Positions 16,635 to 24,920 of a DNA stretch of 26,219 bases are shown piece after piece (positions within the stretch are counted from its first letter, which is position 1; each line of letters starts with the position of its first letter). Origin of the DNA: a virus; IMG/VR virus record IMGVR_UViG_3300029910_000441, positions 1 through 26,219 of that record; one strand, given 5' to 3'. A program made the translations under genes and the position numbers. The notes under the pieces are model-generated. The model had not been told where the DNA came from, did not search any database, and saw only the letters and a program-made list of their open reading frames with translations.

Positions 16635-18670
16635 TGCGCCTTAATCGCAAAGATCCATATCTGGACGATGCGCTCGAATTGCTGGATCGCCATATCGAGA
16701 AGGCCAATGGCGATTTCCGGCTGGCGTATACCTTTCTTACTCCGCACGAATTAGTTTTCATCGACGGCGAGATTGAGAAATGTGTTTCAAACTTCCGCTA
16801 CTACGCTGAAAATTACCACGTTATCGCTTCGGAATATGAAGGCCACAAAGTTCTCCATCCTTGGTGGGATAGTCAAGAAATCTTCTATGAAAAAGTTTTC
16901 GAGATTCAAATTGCAGGGAAACCGGTTCGCATTATCGTTCTGAAAGCGCGTCAGCTTGGCCTGTCCACAATTTGCCAAGCGCTTACTTTCCACAAAACGA
17001 TTTTCACGCCTAGTTGTAATACTTTGATCATCGCGCAGGATCCTGGACAAGCCGACTATCTCTTTAGCATGTCTCGTACGGCGTACGAAAGTTTGCCGTG
17101 GTGGATGCGGCCAGAAACCCGTTACGAAGCCAAGTCAAGGTATATGGTCTTCGATCGCAAGGATCCTACTGAGCGCATGATGAGTCCTGGATTGCGATCG
17201 CAGATTTTCGTCGATGCGGCCAACAAAATGACTGGTGCTGCCGTTGGAAAAACTATCCGTGCGGTTCACATGAGCGAGTTGAGTGAATGGGACAATGCCT
17301 CGATTTTGACCGAGAACCTTTTCCCGACCATGAACGCACCTGATGAATTGGCAATCATGGAGTCTACGGCGCGCGGAACCGTTGGTTTTTGGTACAGGTT
17401 TTGGAAGTCGGCGATGGAGGGAAAGACCGACTGGCAACCAGTTTTCATTGAGTTTTTCCGGGTTAAGAAATATTCGACTTCAATTCCGGCCGGCGAGAAA
17501 TTTGAGCTTACGCCGGAAGAGGTTGCGCTTCGCGGGAAGGTTAAGAAAGAAGCAAACTTTGATTTGGCTGACGAGCAACTCAAGTGGCGTCGAGACAAGA
17601 TCAACGAGTTCATTGCGGCTGATGGGGAAGAATGGGGATTCTATCAGGAGTATCCGGGCGCCACATGGCTCGAGGCGTTTCAGGGCAGTGGTTTGTGTGC
17701 TTTTGACAAAAGGAAGCTTCAGACAATGCTCGAGACGCAGTGTTGCCCTCCGATTTTGTTTGGTGAAATTGATTTGGACCGAGAAAAAGACGGAAAGCTT
17801 CGGCCTCACCTAAAGGCCATGCGCAAGGTTGACAGGAACACGCTTATTCCGCCGCAAGAAAACTACGGATCAAGGCTTCACATCTGGGAGAAACCGATAG
17901 CTGGGGAAAGATATTCTATCGGAGCCGACGTCGCCCAGGGAATTCTGGGTGGCAATTATTCTTGTGCCCAGGTTTTCAAGATCGGCAAAGGAATGAAAAA
18001 AGACGAACAGGTCGCCGAATGGCATGGGTTAATCAACCCAACGCCGTACGCTTCCGTTCTTGCTGGGCTTGGTTTTTATTACAACACCGCTGAAATCGCC
18101 GTCGAGTGCAACAACGACGTTGGCGGAACGACCAACAACCAATTGTTGCGTGTGATCGAATACCCGAATATGTTCCGGTGGAAGCACTACGACAAGATCA
18201 AGAATTACTTCTCCGACTTCATGGGCTGGTACACCAATTCCAAGACTCGCGGTCAGATCATCACAAAGATGCGGGAGAGCATCAGCGACGGGACGATTAT
18301 AATTCGCAGCGAGGCTATGATTGAGGAAATGCGGAACTTCGCTAGGGAAGAGGGAGAGCGAAGGTATGAGGGTCAGGGGACCGACGACGACCGTGTAATG
18401 TCCGGGATGATTTGTATTTTCTGCCCGCACGATATGGATTGGGGCGTGGACAAGACCGAATCGGAGGAAGAGGACGAAGAGACGATCCGGAAAAGGAAGA
18501 GAGAGGATTACATCAACACCGATTACGCGCCGGCTTTCGAGGGGTCGAGGAAGAAGAACCTTCCGCCAGGGAAAGCACAGTTGCCCAGCGAGCTTGGTTT
18601 GCCGACAGATATGACCACTTCGCAGATTCGTTCCGATGTGCCCGAAGAAGATCAGTGGAAGCTTCTTTAG
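16634..18670 (+). CDS. terL: terminase large subunit
   Basis: A 678-residue packaging motor with ATPase and nuclease domains. The Walker A-like loop KARQLGLST lies at 104-112; IIAQDPGQA at 132-140 follows; the Walker B-like strand is RAVHMSELSEW at 209-219 with the catalytic Glu; a STARG coupling motif is at 244-248. In the RNase H-like nuclease domain, acidic residues D432 (GADVAQG), E491 (AVECNN) and D585/D586 (GTDDDRV) fit the metal triad. The tail is acidic and basic mixed. The start is a GTG overlapping the upstream TAG; one copy of the palindromic repeat lies 20 bases inside the gene. It pumps DNA through the portal and cuts concatemers. Confidence 0.95.
   Translation: MRLNRKDPYLDDALELLDRHIEKANGDFRLAYTFLTPHELVFIDGEIEKCVSNFRYYAENYHVIASEYEGHKVLHPWWDSQEIFYEKVFEIQIAGKPVRIIVLKARQLGLSTICQALTFHKTIFTPSCNTLIIAQDPGQADYLFSMSRTAYESLPWWMRPETRYEAKSRYMVFDRKDPTERMMSPGLRSQIFVDAANKMTGAAVGKTIRAVHMSELSEWDNASILTENLFPTMNAPDELAIMESTARGTVGFWYRFWKSAMEGKTDWQPVFIEFFRVKKYSTSIPAGEKFELTPEEVALRGKVKKEANFDLADEQLKWRRDKINEFIAADGEEWGFYQEYPGATWLEAFQGSGLCAFDKRKLQTMLETQCCPPILFGEIDLDREKDGKLRPHLKAMRKVDRNTLIPPQENYGSRLHIWEKPIAGERYSIGADVAQGILGGNYSCAQVFKIGKGMKKDEQVAEWHGLINPTPYASVLAGLGFYYNTAEIAVECNNDVGGTTNNQLLRVIEYPNMFRWKHYDKIKNYFSDFMGWYTNSKTRGQIITKMRESISDGTIIIRSEAMIEEMRNFAREEGERRYEGQGTDDDRVMSGMICIFCPHDMDWGVDKTESEEEDEETIRKRKREDYINTDYAPAFEGSRKKNLPPGKAQLPSELGLPTDMTTSQIRSDVPEEDQWKLL
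16654..16665 (+). repeat. palindromic hairpin repeat, copy 4 (inside terL start)
   Basis: TCCATATCTGGA, the inner 12 bases of the repeated palindrome, lies 20 bases after the terL start codon and encodes part of DPYLDD. The outer pair is lost (A instead of G on the left), so it could be chance or a constrained copy. Confidence 0.45.
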
Positions 18671-18682
18671 AAAGGAAATCTC

Positions 18683-19315
18683 ATGCCTGAAGTAGTGACG
18701 AGCAATTTGGAGTGCCCGGAGTGCGCGAAAAGGGGGGTTGAAGGTATTCGCCTCAAAAACGTACAGGGGCGAAACGAGTATTACTGTGATGCCGGGGGGC
18801 ACAAGTTTCGGGATACCGAAGAATTGATGGCAATGAAGCCACGGATGCTGACTTTTATTCCGCCTGTCAAGAGGCCGCCAGAAGGCGCCGCAACGCTCAC
18901 GATTCCGATCAACGGAGAAGCGCTGACAAAACTTCGAGAAAGGTTTGGCGTAAAGCTTGAGGGGGCTGTCGTTTCCGTGATGGGGAGTCTCTTGGAGCCT
19001 GACTCTTTTGTTGTGGATCACCGAGCGGCAAAGAAGATGGAGGACGTTTTTGGTAAGAAGCCTCGTTACTCCGATGAGTTAGCTGGGATGGTTTTCGCTT
19101 TGAACGTGGAGAAGGTTCAAGCACTATCGGACCTGAAGGACGCGCGTGCCGCGGCTGGCGGTGGTGGTCAGCAAGTTGTGATTGGTGGAATCACTTTGGC
19201 TTTTGAGCCCGAAATAGTCGCAAAGCTTGTCGAGAGGGCGACTTTCAACGGCAAGAAAGTTGTGCCGTATTTGCAGGAAACCATTCTTTATGCGTTAGAG
19301 CAGGGCTGGTTCTAA
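18683..19315 (+). CDS. zinc-ribbon protein between terminase and portal
   Basis: A 210-residue protein with AAAGGAAA before the ATG. C11-PE-C14 and C35/H40 form an N-terminal zinc ribbon. Residues about 70-210 are alpha/beta, with Gly-rich loop AAAGGGGQQ at about 154-162 separating two parts. The C-terminal helix VVPYLQETILYALEQGWF is strongly amphipathic. The family is not recognised. Its place between TerL and portal suggests a packaging or head accessory role, by context only. Confidence 0.7.
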   Translation: MPEVVTSNLECPECAKRGVEGIRLKNVQGRNEYYCDAGGHKFRDTEELMAMKPRMLTFIPPVKRPPEGAATLTIPINGEALTKLRERFGVKLEGAVVSVMGSLLEPDSFVVDHRAAKKMEDVFGKKPRYSDELAGMVFALNVEKVQALSDLKDARAAAGGGGQQVVIGGITLAFEPEIVAKLVERATFNGKKVVPYLQETILYALEQGWF

Positions 19316-19318
19316 AAC

Positions 19319-21262
19319 ATGGCTTCGAATTTCCTTCCTCGAGAACTGACGCCGAATATCGCCGACGCTGGCGGAGAGCAGATCATCCACGGTACCGGCG
19401 ACAAGGTTAACGATTACCGGCAACAGATTGGATATTGGTTGAGCGGCGCTTACGAGGAAGCGAAGTTCGACATGAACCAGAACGACGATATCCGCCGTGG
19501 TTGTCAGTACATTGAGTACATTACCGGAAAGCAGTGGCCGGGAGCTCGTCCTTCCTATCGCACATCTCCTGTAAACAACCGCATCTGGCGCCTCGTTTGG
19601 GAATTGGTTGCCACTCTCACCGACATCCGGCCGGTCTTTGAAATCAAAGCCACGAATCCGGATTACGACAAGCACGCCAATATGATCAACAAGGTCACGC
19701 GGGCGTGGTGGACGGAATCGAATTGCGAATCTAGCTTGGCGATGATCATCCTGTATTCGATTCTCTGTACGGGGTACGGAAAGCTTCAATGGAATCCGGA
19801 GTTGCGCGGCGGAGAAGGTGATTTTGAGATTTTGTATCTTGGTCCGACTGAGGTTTTGCCGTTAAAGCCGACGACGGATCTTCAGTCTTCGCAGATGGTG
19901 ATTTTGGAGCAAGCGAAGCCGTTGAGTTGGTTCCGTAGGAAATTCCCCCTTGTTGGCTCGATGGTTAAAGCCGACATGGATCTCTCGCGTTATTCGCTTC
20001 CTTCCCAGGCGCCGGGTCACATCCCACAGGTTCTTTTTGAGGTTCTTTCTCCGCAGATGCAGCGCATGGTAGGACGTCCAGAGAAATCCTTTCAGACCGT
20101 GTTTCCAGTCGCTCGCTATCGCGAGTTTTGGTTCAAGGATTGGACTGTTAACGCGTCGAATGTGCCTGTTGTGATGGGCGATCCGACAACGAATTGGTCT
20201 TACATAGCGCAGCCGAATGAACTTCTTTATCCTCGCGGGCGCGTGATTTGTACGGGCGGAGAAAAGAATTACGTCGTTTACGACGGTCCAAACCCTTATT
20301 GGCACGGGATGTATCCGTTCGAAGCCCTTCGTTTGAATGCGGTGCCGTGGCAATTCTTGGGAGTGTCCGAACTTCGGCCGCTGATTCCGTTGCAGGACAT
20401 CATCAACAACACTTTGGCTGGCATCTTGGACATGATCAAGAAGGCCGTGAACCCAGGATTCTTGGCGCCGAAGAACGCTTTTAGCGATGCGCACTTGAAC
20501 AGCATCGACTGGTCGATGCCTGGCGCGAAAGGCGTTTATAGCGCGCTTTCACCGCACCAGCCGCAGTTTGTTCCCCAGCCTCAGTTGCCATCGTTCGTCC
20601 TGCAAGTTTTGCTTATGGCTGCGCGGGAAATGGATCAATCTTCCGGCATTGCGGCCGTCGACGAAGCGGTAAGAAAGAATCAGGTTCCGAGCGGAGACAC
20701 GCTCGACCAAATTAAAGATTCGAAGCAAACCCCGTTGCGGCTGAAGGGAAAGAATATCGAGGGGTTTTTGCGCACCCTTGGACAGCAAACGATCTCCAAC
20801 GTTTTCCAGTTTTACAGCATGAAGCGCAGAATGTTCATGGTCGGTAAAGAAGCGCTCACGTTCGAAGATTTCGATTGGAATCCAGGAAGTGTTATCCCTC
20901 AAGGTACGAAACCAGAAGAGTTCGCGCGCCGATTTGTGTTCCTGATTCAGAGCGGCTCGCTGCTAAACATCAATCGCGTGGAGCGCGCGGCCACATTGCA
21001 GCGTTTGCGCATGATGAAGGACATCGATCGCCGCACGTTGATCGAGGGGTTGGATATGGGCATTAACATCCCTGAAGTCGAGATGCGGCTGAAGAAAGAA
21101 GCGATGGACCAGGCTGACACGGCAGCAAAGCAGCGTACGATCTTAATGGCTGCACAAGCGATGCTTCAGCAGCAGCAAAATCCTTTCGCGCAGATGATTG
21201 TTAAATTGCTGTCGAGCGACCAGAATCCACCGGAAGGAACGGCGCAATTGACCAATGCCTAG
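19319..21262 (+). CDS. portal protein (P22-like)
   Basis: A 647-residue protein, close to the usual size of P22-type portals. The N-terminal region has the typical NDDIRRGCQYIEYITGKQWP and an acidic helix leading into the wing domain; GVSELRPLIPLQDIINNTLA at about 350-370 followed by a long helix fits the stem and clip region; the C-terminus is helical and Gln-rich (MLQQQQNPFAQM), like the barrel of P22-type portals. Twelve copies form the DNA entry ring at the capsid vertex and dock the terminase. It sits between the terminase and capsid genes. The ribosome binding site is weak, but the frame is unbroken and the identity follows from length, pattern and order. Confidence 0.88.
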   Translation: MASNFLPRELTPNIADAGGEQIIHGTGDKVNDYRQQIGYWLSGAYEEAKFDMNQNDDIRRGCQYIEYITGKQWPGARPSYRTSPVNNRIWRLVWELVATLTDIRPVFEIKATNPDYDKHANMINKVTRAWWTESNCESSLAMIILYSILCTGYGKLQWNPELRGGEGDFEILYLGPTEVLPLKPTTDLQSSQMVILEQAKPLSWFRRKFPLVGSMVKADMDLSRYSLPSQAPGHIPQVLFEVLSPQMQRMVGRPEKSFQTVFPVARYREFWFKDWTVNASNVPVVMGDPTTNWSYIAQPNELLYPRGRVICTGGEKNYVVYDGPNPYWHGMYPFEALRLNAVPWQFLGVSELRPLIPLQDIINNTLAGILDMIKKAVNPGFLAPKNAFSDAHLNSIDWSMPGAKGVYSALSPHQPQFVPQPQLPSFVLQVLLMAAREMDQSSGIAAVDEAVRKNQVPSGDTLDQIKDSKQTPLRLKGKNIEGFLRTLGQQTISNVFQFYSMKRRMFMVGKEALTFEDFDWNPGSVIPQGTKPEEFARRFVFLIQSGSLLNINRVERAATLQRLRMMKDIDRRTLIEGLDMGINIPEVEMRLKKEAMDQADTAAKQRTILMAAQAMLQQQQNPFAQMIVKLLSSDQNPPEGTAQLTNA

Positions 21263-21452
21263 CATAAAGCCGATGCCGGCGAAATTGTCTTTGGATGGAG
21301 TTGATATCGAACTTCCGCGCGAGGCTTTTGAGTGCGCGTTTTTCTTGATTGGTGATACTCAAGGCACAAAAAAGTCTGGATCTTTGACGATTCATTTCCG
21401 CGACGGGGTTCCTGTTGGCGTCGACTCGGTTACAAAAAAGGTCTATAAGTGA
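21255..21452 (+). CDS. small hypothetical protein (65 aa)
   Basis: A 65-residue protein whose ATG overlaps the portal gene end by 8 bases, so it is probably coupled. A compact beta pattern (KLSLDGVDIELP, ECAFFLIGD, GSLTIHFRDGVPVGVDS) suggests a small all-beta fold. No family recognised. It is followed by the structured gap and terminator at 21549-21583. Confidence 0.65.
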   Translation: MPSIKPMPAKLSLDGVDIELPREAFECAFFLIGDTQGTKKSGSLTIHFRDGVPVGVDSVTKKVYK

Positions 21453-21517
21453 TTTTAGTTGTTGACGTTTAATCTGTACGTTCTGCAAGATGAACGCGAC
21501 CTGGTAATTTGAGCTCG

Positions 21518-21546
21518 GATTGAAGTCCCGAAAGGGCCGACTTCAA
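21518..21546 (+). ncRNA. hairpin with GAAA loop upstream of terminator
   Basis: ATTGAAGTC pairs with GACTTCAAT (9 bp) and encloses CCC-GAAA-GGG. It sits three bases before the intrinsic terminator, in the 144-base gap after the gene at 21255. It may be part of a short RNA or an attenuator. Confidence 0.45.
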
Positions 21547-21548
21547 TG

Positions 21549-21583
21549 GCTCGCTAACAGAAGATTGTTGGCGGGCTTTTTTT
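21549..21583 (+). terminator. intrinsic terminator
   Basis: GCTCGCTAACA (21549-21559) pairs with TGTTGGCGGGC (21566-21576) over 11 bp (three G:U pairs) around GAAGAT and is followed by seven T. This is the clearest rho-independent terminator in the window and would end the terminase-portal transcript, or attenuate it before the small genes and capsid genes. Confidence 0.85.
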
Positions 21584-21596
21584 ATTTGGAGACGAC

Positions 21597-21803
21597 ATGG
21601 CTGAAAGGCACAAAGATTTTAAGCCTGTCAAACGGCCGGGGGCGCTTACCAAGAAAGCCAATCGTGCTGGCGAGAGTAATCAAGAATTTGCCAGTAAGCA
21701 TTACAACGATAGTGGGCTTACTGGTGAGCAAGCGCGCTTCGCGAAGATTGCCAAGACCTGGCGCCACAAGGGTCGGGAATCAAAGCGAGGCGGTGGTCGC
21801 TGA
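21597..21803 (+). CDS. small basic protein (68 aa)
   Basis: A 68-residue, Lys/Arg-rich protein (more than a quarter basic) ending in RGGGR. Middle segment NQEFASKHYNDSGLTGEQARFA is the only ordered-looking part. The ATG follows GGAGACGAC soon after the terminator. Its TGA is immediately followed by the next ATG. It looks like a small nucleic-acid-associated phage protein; function unknown. Confidence 0.65.
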   Translation: MAERHKDFKPVKRPGALTKKANRAGESNQEFASKHYNDSGLTGEQARFAKIAKTWRHKGRESKRGGGR

Positions 21804-21962
21804 ATGCCGCTAACGCCGGGAAATTCGAGAGCAGCCGTCAGTAGCAATATTTCGCAACTTGTAAAAGAGGGAAGACCACAAAAGCAAGCTGTGGCGATTT
21901 CTCTTAGCAACGCGCGCAGGAAAGGCCGTTCGAGGTCCGGACGGAAAACTTCTGGGAGGTAA
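21804..21962 (+). CDS. small basic protein resembling DUF6496
   Basis: A 52-residue protein starting right after the upstream stop. Pattern PGNSRAAVSSNISQLVKEGR then PQKQAVAISLSNARRK matches the short DUF6496-type proteins of phages and bacteria (Ser/Asn-helix, then QAVAIAL-like helix, basic tail). These are of unknown function. The final bases CTGGGAGG also serve as the ribosome binding site for the next small gene. Confidence 0.7.
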   Translation: MPLTPGNSRAAVSSNISQLVKEGRPQKQAVAISLSNARRKGRSRSGRKTSGR

Positions 21963-21967
21963 TTGAA

Positions 21968-22099
21968 ATGGCACACGAAGAAGAGAAGCGCGAAGAGAAG
22001 AAAGAGCACAAGCGCGAAGAGAAGAAAGAGCACAAGCGCCACGGCAAGCGTGAGCGCTCTCTTCACCGCGGCGAGAAGGGTCGTAAGGAAAGCCGCTAA
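21968..22099 (+). CDS. Lys/Glu-rich repeat peptide (43 aa)
   Basis: A 43-residue peptide with GGGAGG eight bases upstream. It contains two tandem copies of a KREEKKEH octapeptide-like repeat (24-base DNA duplication at about 21989-22036) and a basic tail. It is almost entirely charged, likely a single helix. No family can be assigned; the strong ribosome binding site supports expression. Confidence 0.6.
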   Translation: MAHEEEKREEKKEHKREEKKEHKRHGKRERSLHRGEKGRKESR

Positions 22100-22145
22100 C
22101 TCTGTGCGTTTTGGCTTTTAGGATCCCAGTTTTTGGAGGTAACAA

Positions 22146-22334
22146 ATGGCTACAAAGAAAACACCGATGAGCAAGGAATACGAAGGCCACGGCGAAGATA
22201 GCAAGGTGGTTTTCGGCGTTTCGAAGGGCGAGTACATACAGGTTGGAACCGTTGCCCCGCTTACTACCGATAACGGCACGAGCGTGAATACGAAGACGCC
22301 GCGGGAAGATCACGGCGCCGGTGAGAAAATCTAA
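22146..22334 (+). CDS. small hypothetical protein (62 aa)
   Basis: A 62-residue protein with a TTTGGAGGT ribosome binding site. Charged N-terminus, then a short beta pattern (SKVVFGVSKGEYIQVGTVAP) and a Thr/Asn/Gly-rich tail. Function unknown. A copy of the palindromic repeat lies directly after the stop. Confidence 0.66.
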   Translation: MATKKTPMSKEYEGHGEDSKVVFGVSKGEYIQVGTVAPLTTDNGTSVNTKTPREDHGAGEKI

Positions 22335-22336
22335 CC

Positions 22337-22350
22337 GTCCATATCTGGAC
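22337..22350 (+). repeat. palindromic hairpin repeat, copy 5
   Basis: GTCCATATCTGGAC, identical to the core of copy 1 and extended by one C:G pair. It lies between two head-region genes and ends four bases before the GAGGG ribosome binding site of the gene at 22363. Confidence 0.75.
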
Positions 22351-22362
22351 GTTTGAGGGTCA

Positions 22363-22806
22363 ATGGCAAGTCCAGCTTCACCGATGGTTGGCGGTCCACC
22401 GCCACAACCGCCGAGCGTTACCGGTCAGCAAGGCGCTCCCTTGGCAAGTGTCGCTCAGGGGATTGCCGCGCGCGCCGCACAGGGCGGTGGTGGTACGCCG
22501 GGCGTGGACGACCAGAGCAAGAACGCGATCGACAAGAGCTATGCAGCCCATCCTAAAGGCGCCTTCCTGGCGCAGACCGAAATCTTGAGAAAATCGCTCG
22601 AGCAAATCGGCAAGACCGAAGAGGCTTTTGCCCCATTTGCGCAGCGCATGATCGAGATTATGCGGATGGGCGTCGATCAGGTCGCGAAGAGTAATCCCGA
22701 TGCAGGGCCGCCTGCAGGCGCCGGCCAAACGGCCGGTGGGCCAGTGGCGACCAAGCCTCCGGATGGAAGTCAGGTGGGTGCTACGGCGCCCGGTTTCCCT
22801 GGGTAG
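22363..22806 (+). CDS. hypothetical head-region protein
   Basis: A 147-residue protein with GAGGG four bases before the ATG. The N-terminal 50 residues and C-terminal 40 residues are Pro/Gly/Ala-rich and likely disordered. The middle (about 55-108) is helical: GAFLAQTEILRKSLEQIGKT then FAQRMIEIMRMGVDQV. The position before the scaffold-like gene suggests a head-assembly or internal protein, by context only. A 73-base gap with a weak CCCC/GGGG hairpin follows. Confidence 0.66.
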   Translation: MASPASPMVGGPPPQPPSVTGQQGAPLASVAQGIAARAAQGGGGTPGVDDQSKNAIDKSYAAHPKGAFLAQTEILRKSLEQIGKTEEAFAPFAQRMIEIMRMGVDQVAKSNPDAGPPAGAGQTAGGPVATKPPDGSQVGATAPGFPG

Positions 22807-22879
22807 TAACTCCATGAAGGTGAGGCGCAGCCCCAGCACTTCGGGGAAGCCAACCGCAGCCTGGAGAAAGGACAAGTAA

Positions 22880-23809
22880 ATGCCAGATGCTTTTGACGAA
22901 TTGATTGCGACGATCACGGACGAGGGAGACAGGAATTCCCTGCTCGCCATGTCCACGCGGCACAAGATTCTTCGAGAGGGATACCTTCGCCAGTCCGATT
23001 ACGATCGGATGATGAACGAGGCCAAAAAAGCTAACGATAAATTGAAGGCCGATTACGACGCGAAGGTTAAGGCGGCTGATGACAAAACCAAAGAGGCCAC
23101 TGAGCTAGTGGACAAGAACAAGAAGTGGTGGGCAGAAACGGAACCGATTTTCACAAAGGCAAAAACCACTCAAGCGGAGCGGGACAGTCTCTTCGAAGAA
23201 AAGAAGAAGCTCGAAGCCAAAATTACCGAATTGTCCGCGGCTGCGGCTAGCGGCAAGGGGAGCGAGGGTAGCGTCGTGGACCAGGCCGAACTTGCAAAAG
23301 CGGTGGAAGAGCGCGTGAAGGGCATGGGGTTCGTGTCCGAATCGAAGCTGATGGAAATCGTTTTGCAGGAAGCTGGCAAACAGCGCGACACCTTCCTTAA
23401 GGAAACCCTTCCGGCCACGATGGAATACATTTTCAGCGTGAACGATATCGCAATGCGGCACCGCGAGGAGTTCCACGAGCCGTTCGATCGCGTGGCTTAT
23501 TTGAAGTTCATTCACGAGAACCAGCTTGGCAATTTGCTCCCGGACAAGGCTTACGACCAGTACATCTCCGAAAAGCGCGGGAAGAACAACGAAGCCAAGA
23601 TGCGCGAGGAGATCGAGAAAGACATCCGTACCAAGATGTCGATCCCCGGAACCGGAACCGTTACCGGGCCGCCGACTGGTTCGATCCCGGAAGAAGGCAG
23701 CGCGCTTGTCGAGTACATCAAGGCCACCGCTGCGAAGGACGACGGCGGAACGATGTCCGGAGCGATGGCAGCCGCGGCCGAGTTGAGGAAAGAAGGCAAG
23801 GCCGCATAA
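22880..23809 (+). CDS. scaffolding protein candidate
   Basis: A 309-residue, highly charged, mostly helical protein. Residues 40-130 are a Lys/Glu/Ala-rich coiled coil; 140-180 and 200-250 are further helices; the C-terminal 50 residues are Gly/Pro-rich and end in a short basic helix (AAAAELRKEGKAA). A coiled coil with a basic C-terminal helix, directly before the major capsid gene, is the standard scaffold plan: it would guide procapsid assembly and then leave. No protease domain is visible, so cleavage is not implied. GAAAGGACAAGT precedes the ATG. Confidence 0.7.
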   Translation: MPDAFDELIATITDEGDRNSLLAMSTRHKILREGYLRQSDYDRMMNEAKKANDKLKADYDAKVKAADDKTKEATELVDKNKKWWAETEPIFTKAKTTQAERDSLFEEKKKLEAKITELSAAAASGKGSEGSVVDQAELAKAVEERVKGMGFVSESKLMEIVLQEAGKQRDTFLKETLPATMEYIFSVNDIAMRHREEFHEPFDRVAYLKFIHENQLGNLLPDKAYDQYISEKRGKNNEAKMREEIEKDIRTKMSIPGTGTVTGPPTGSIPEEGSALVEYIKATAAKDDGGTMSGAMAAAAELRKEGKAA

Positions 23810-23817
23810 CAAGTTTC

Positions 23818-23856
23818 GGCTTTACCGGAAGGGGAAACCCGCAGTCGGTAAGAGCC
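23818..23856 (+). promoter_or_regulatory. structured leader of the major capsid gene
   Basis: GGCTTTACCG (23818-23827) pairs with CGGTAAGAGCC (23846-23856) with one bulge and encloses GGG-GAAA-CCC. It lies in the 133-base gap before the capsid gene and may stabilise or regulate that highly translated mRNA. Confidence 0.45.
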
Positions 23857-23942
23857 AGTGGATGTGAAGACTGAAGGGAAGCCGAGTGGCGCAGCCTGAA
23901 GGTCTGGGGTTGTTGAATTAAATTCAGCGGAGGAACGAGAAA

Positions 23943-24905
23943 ATGGCCCTTACGTACGATGACATCACCTCTAAAACAAACAAGTTCATCGTTCCGCGCC
24001 TAGTTGACAACGTTTACAAGTCTTCCCCAATCTTCACTAGGCTGCGCACGAAGAACGCAGAAAAGTTCGAGGGTGGCACGACGATTCGGCACCCGATCAT
24101 GTATGCCGCGTTGAAGGGCGGTCCCTTCACTCGCGGTGCAACGTTTGACATCACGTACGTGCAGACGGACACCGCACTCGAGGTGAACGTCAAGTACTAC
24201 TACGTGAACATCACTCTCTACGGCACGGATAACGTGCTCAACCGCGGCCCCGAGGCCGCAATGTCGTACGTCGAATCCAAGATGGTGAACGCTGCCGGCC
24301 GGATGGCGCAATTGCTCGGCACCGATCTCTTCTTGGACGGCCAGGGCACGCTTAGTCCAACGATTTCGTTGGACGGCTTGACCGCGGCCGTGGACGACGG
24401 AACGAACTACGCCACCTACGGTGGCATCACCCGGACGGACATCGCCACGGGCGACAACGTGGGAATCAACGGCTATTACGCAAGCGTTCCAACGCTTTCG
24501 TTGGCGGCCGTGCAAACGGCGTTCGGCGCAACCTGGTTCGGAAACGAACGCACGGACTTGATGCCGACCGACCAAAACACCTGGAACATTCTGTGGAACA
24601 AGATCCAGCCGCAACAGCGGTTCAACGAGACGTCTTCGGACGTCGCGAAGATCGGCTTCCAGTCGTTGCAGTACAACGGCGCGCAGGTCGTGGTTGACCA
24701 GTACGCCCCGGCTGGCGTGCTCTGGTTCTTGAACACGAAGTACATCCAGTTCTGGATCTCCACCATGCGGAAATACCAATTCGGTTTCACCGGATGGAAA
24801 GAGGCCCAGAACACAGACGACGTTGCCGGTCAGTACATGTTCGGCGGCAACTTGCTCGTGGTAGCGCCACGTTTGATGGGGCGCATCGCGGGCATCACCG
24901 GCTAA
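23943..24905 (+). CDS. major capsid protein
   Basis: A 320-residue protein with a GGAGG ribosome binding site after a structured leader. Start MALTYDDITSKTNKFIVPRL, a G-rich, Thr-rich E-loop-like region at about 45-75, a spine helix around YVESKMVNAAGRMAQLLG at 109-126, and C-terminal beta strands with GQYMFGGNLLVVAPRL match the HK97-fold capsid proteins of phages with P22-like portals. Codon choice is more GC-rich and uniform than upstream genes, as expected for a highly expressed gene. It forms the icosahedral shell with the scaffold candidate upstream. Confidence 0.88.
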   Translation: MALTYDDITSKTNKFIVPRLVDNVYKSSPIFTRLRTKNAEKFEGGTTIRHPIMYAALKGGPFTRGATFDITYVQTDTALEVNVKYYYVNITLYGTDNVLNRGPEAAMSYVESKMVNAAGRMAQLLGTDLFLDGQGTLSPTISLDGLTAAVDDGTNYATYGGITRTDIATGDNVGINGYYASVPTLSLAAVQTAFGATWFGNERTDLMPTDQNTWNILWNKIQPQQRFNETSSDVAKIGFQSLQYNGAQVVVDQYAPAGVLWFLNTKYIQFWISTMRKYQFGFTGWKEAQNTDDVAGQYMFGGNLLVVAPRLMGRIAGITG

Positions 24906-24920
24906 GGGGGAGGAACTCAC

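Noticed and set aside
18029-19021. long minus-strand open frame antisense to terL
   Set aside because: It has no ribosome binding site or recognisable domain and lies opposite a certain gene; it is a codon-bias shadow.
4946-22350. palindromic repeats as a CRISPR array or insertion-sequence ends
   Set aside because: The copies are thousands of bases apart, have no regular spacers and flank no transposase.
24000-24920. 306-codon minus-strand open frame antisense to the major capsid gene
   Set aside because: It is His/Val/Arg-rich shadow sequence with no domain, caused by the GC-rich codon use of the capsid gene.
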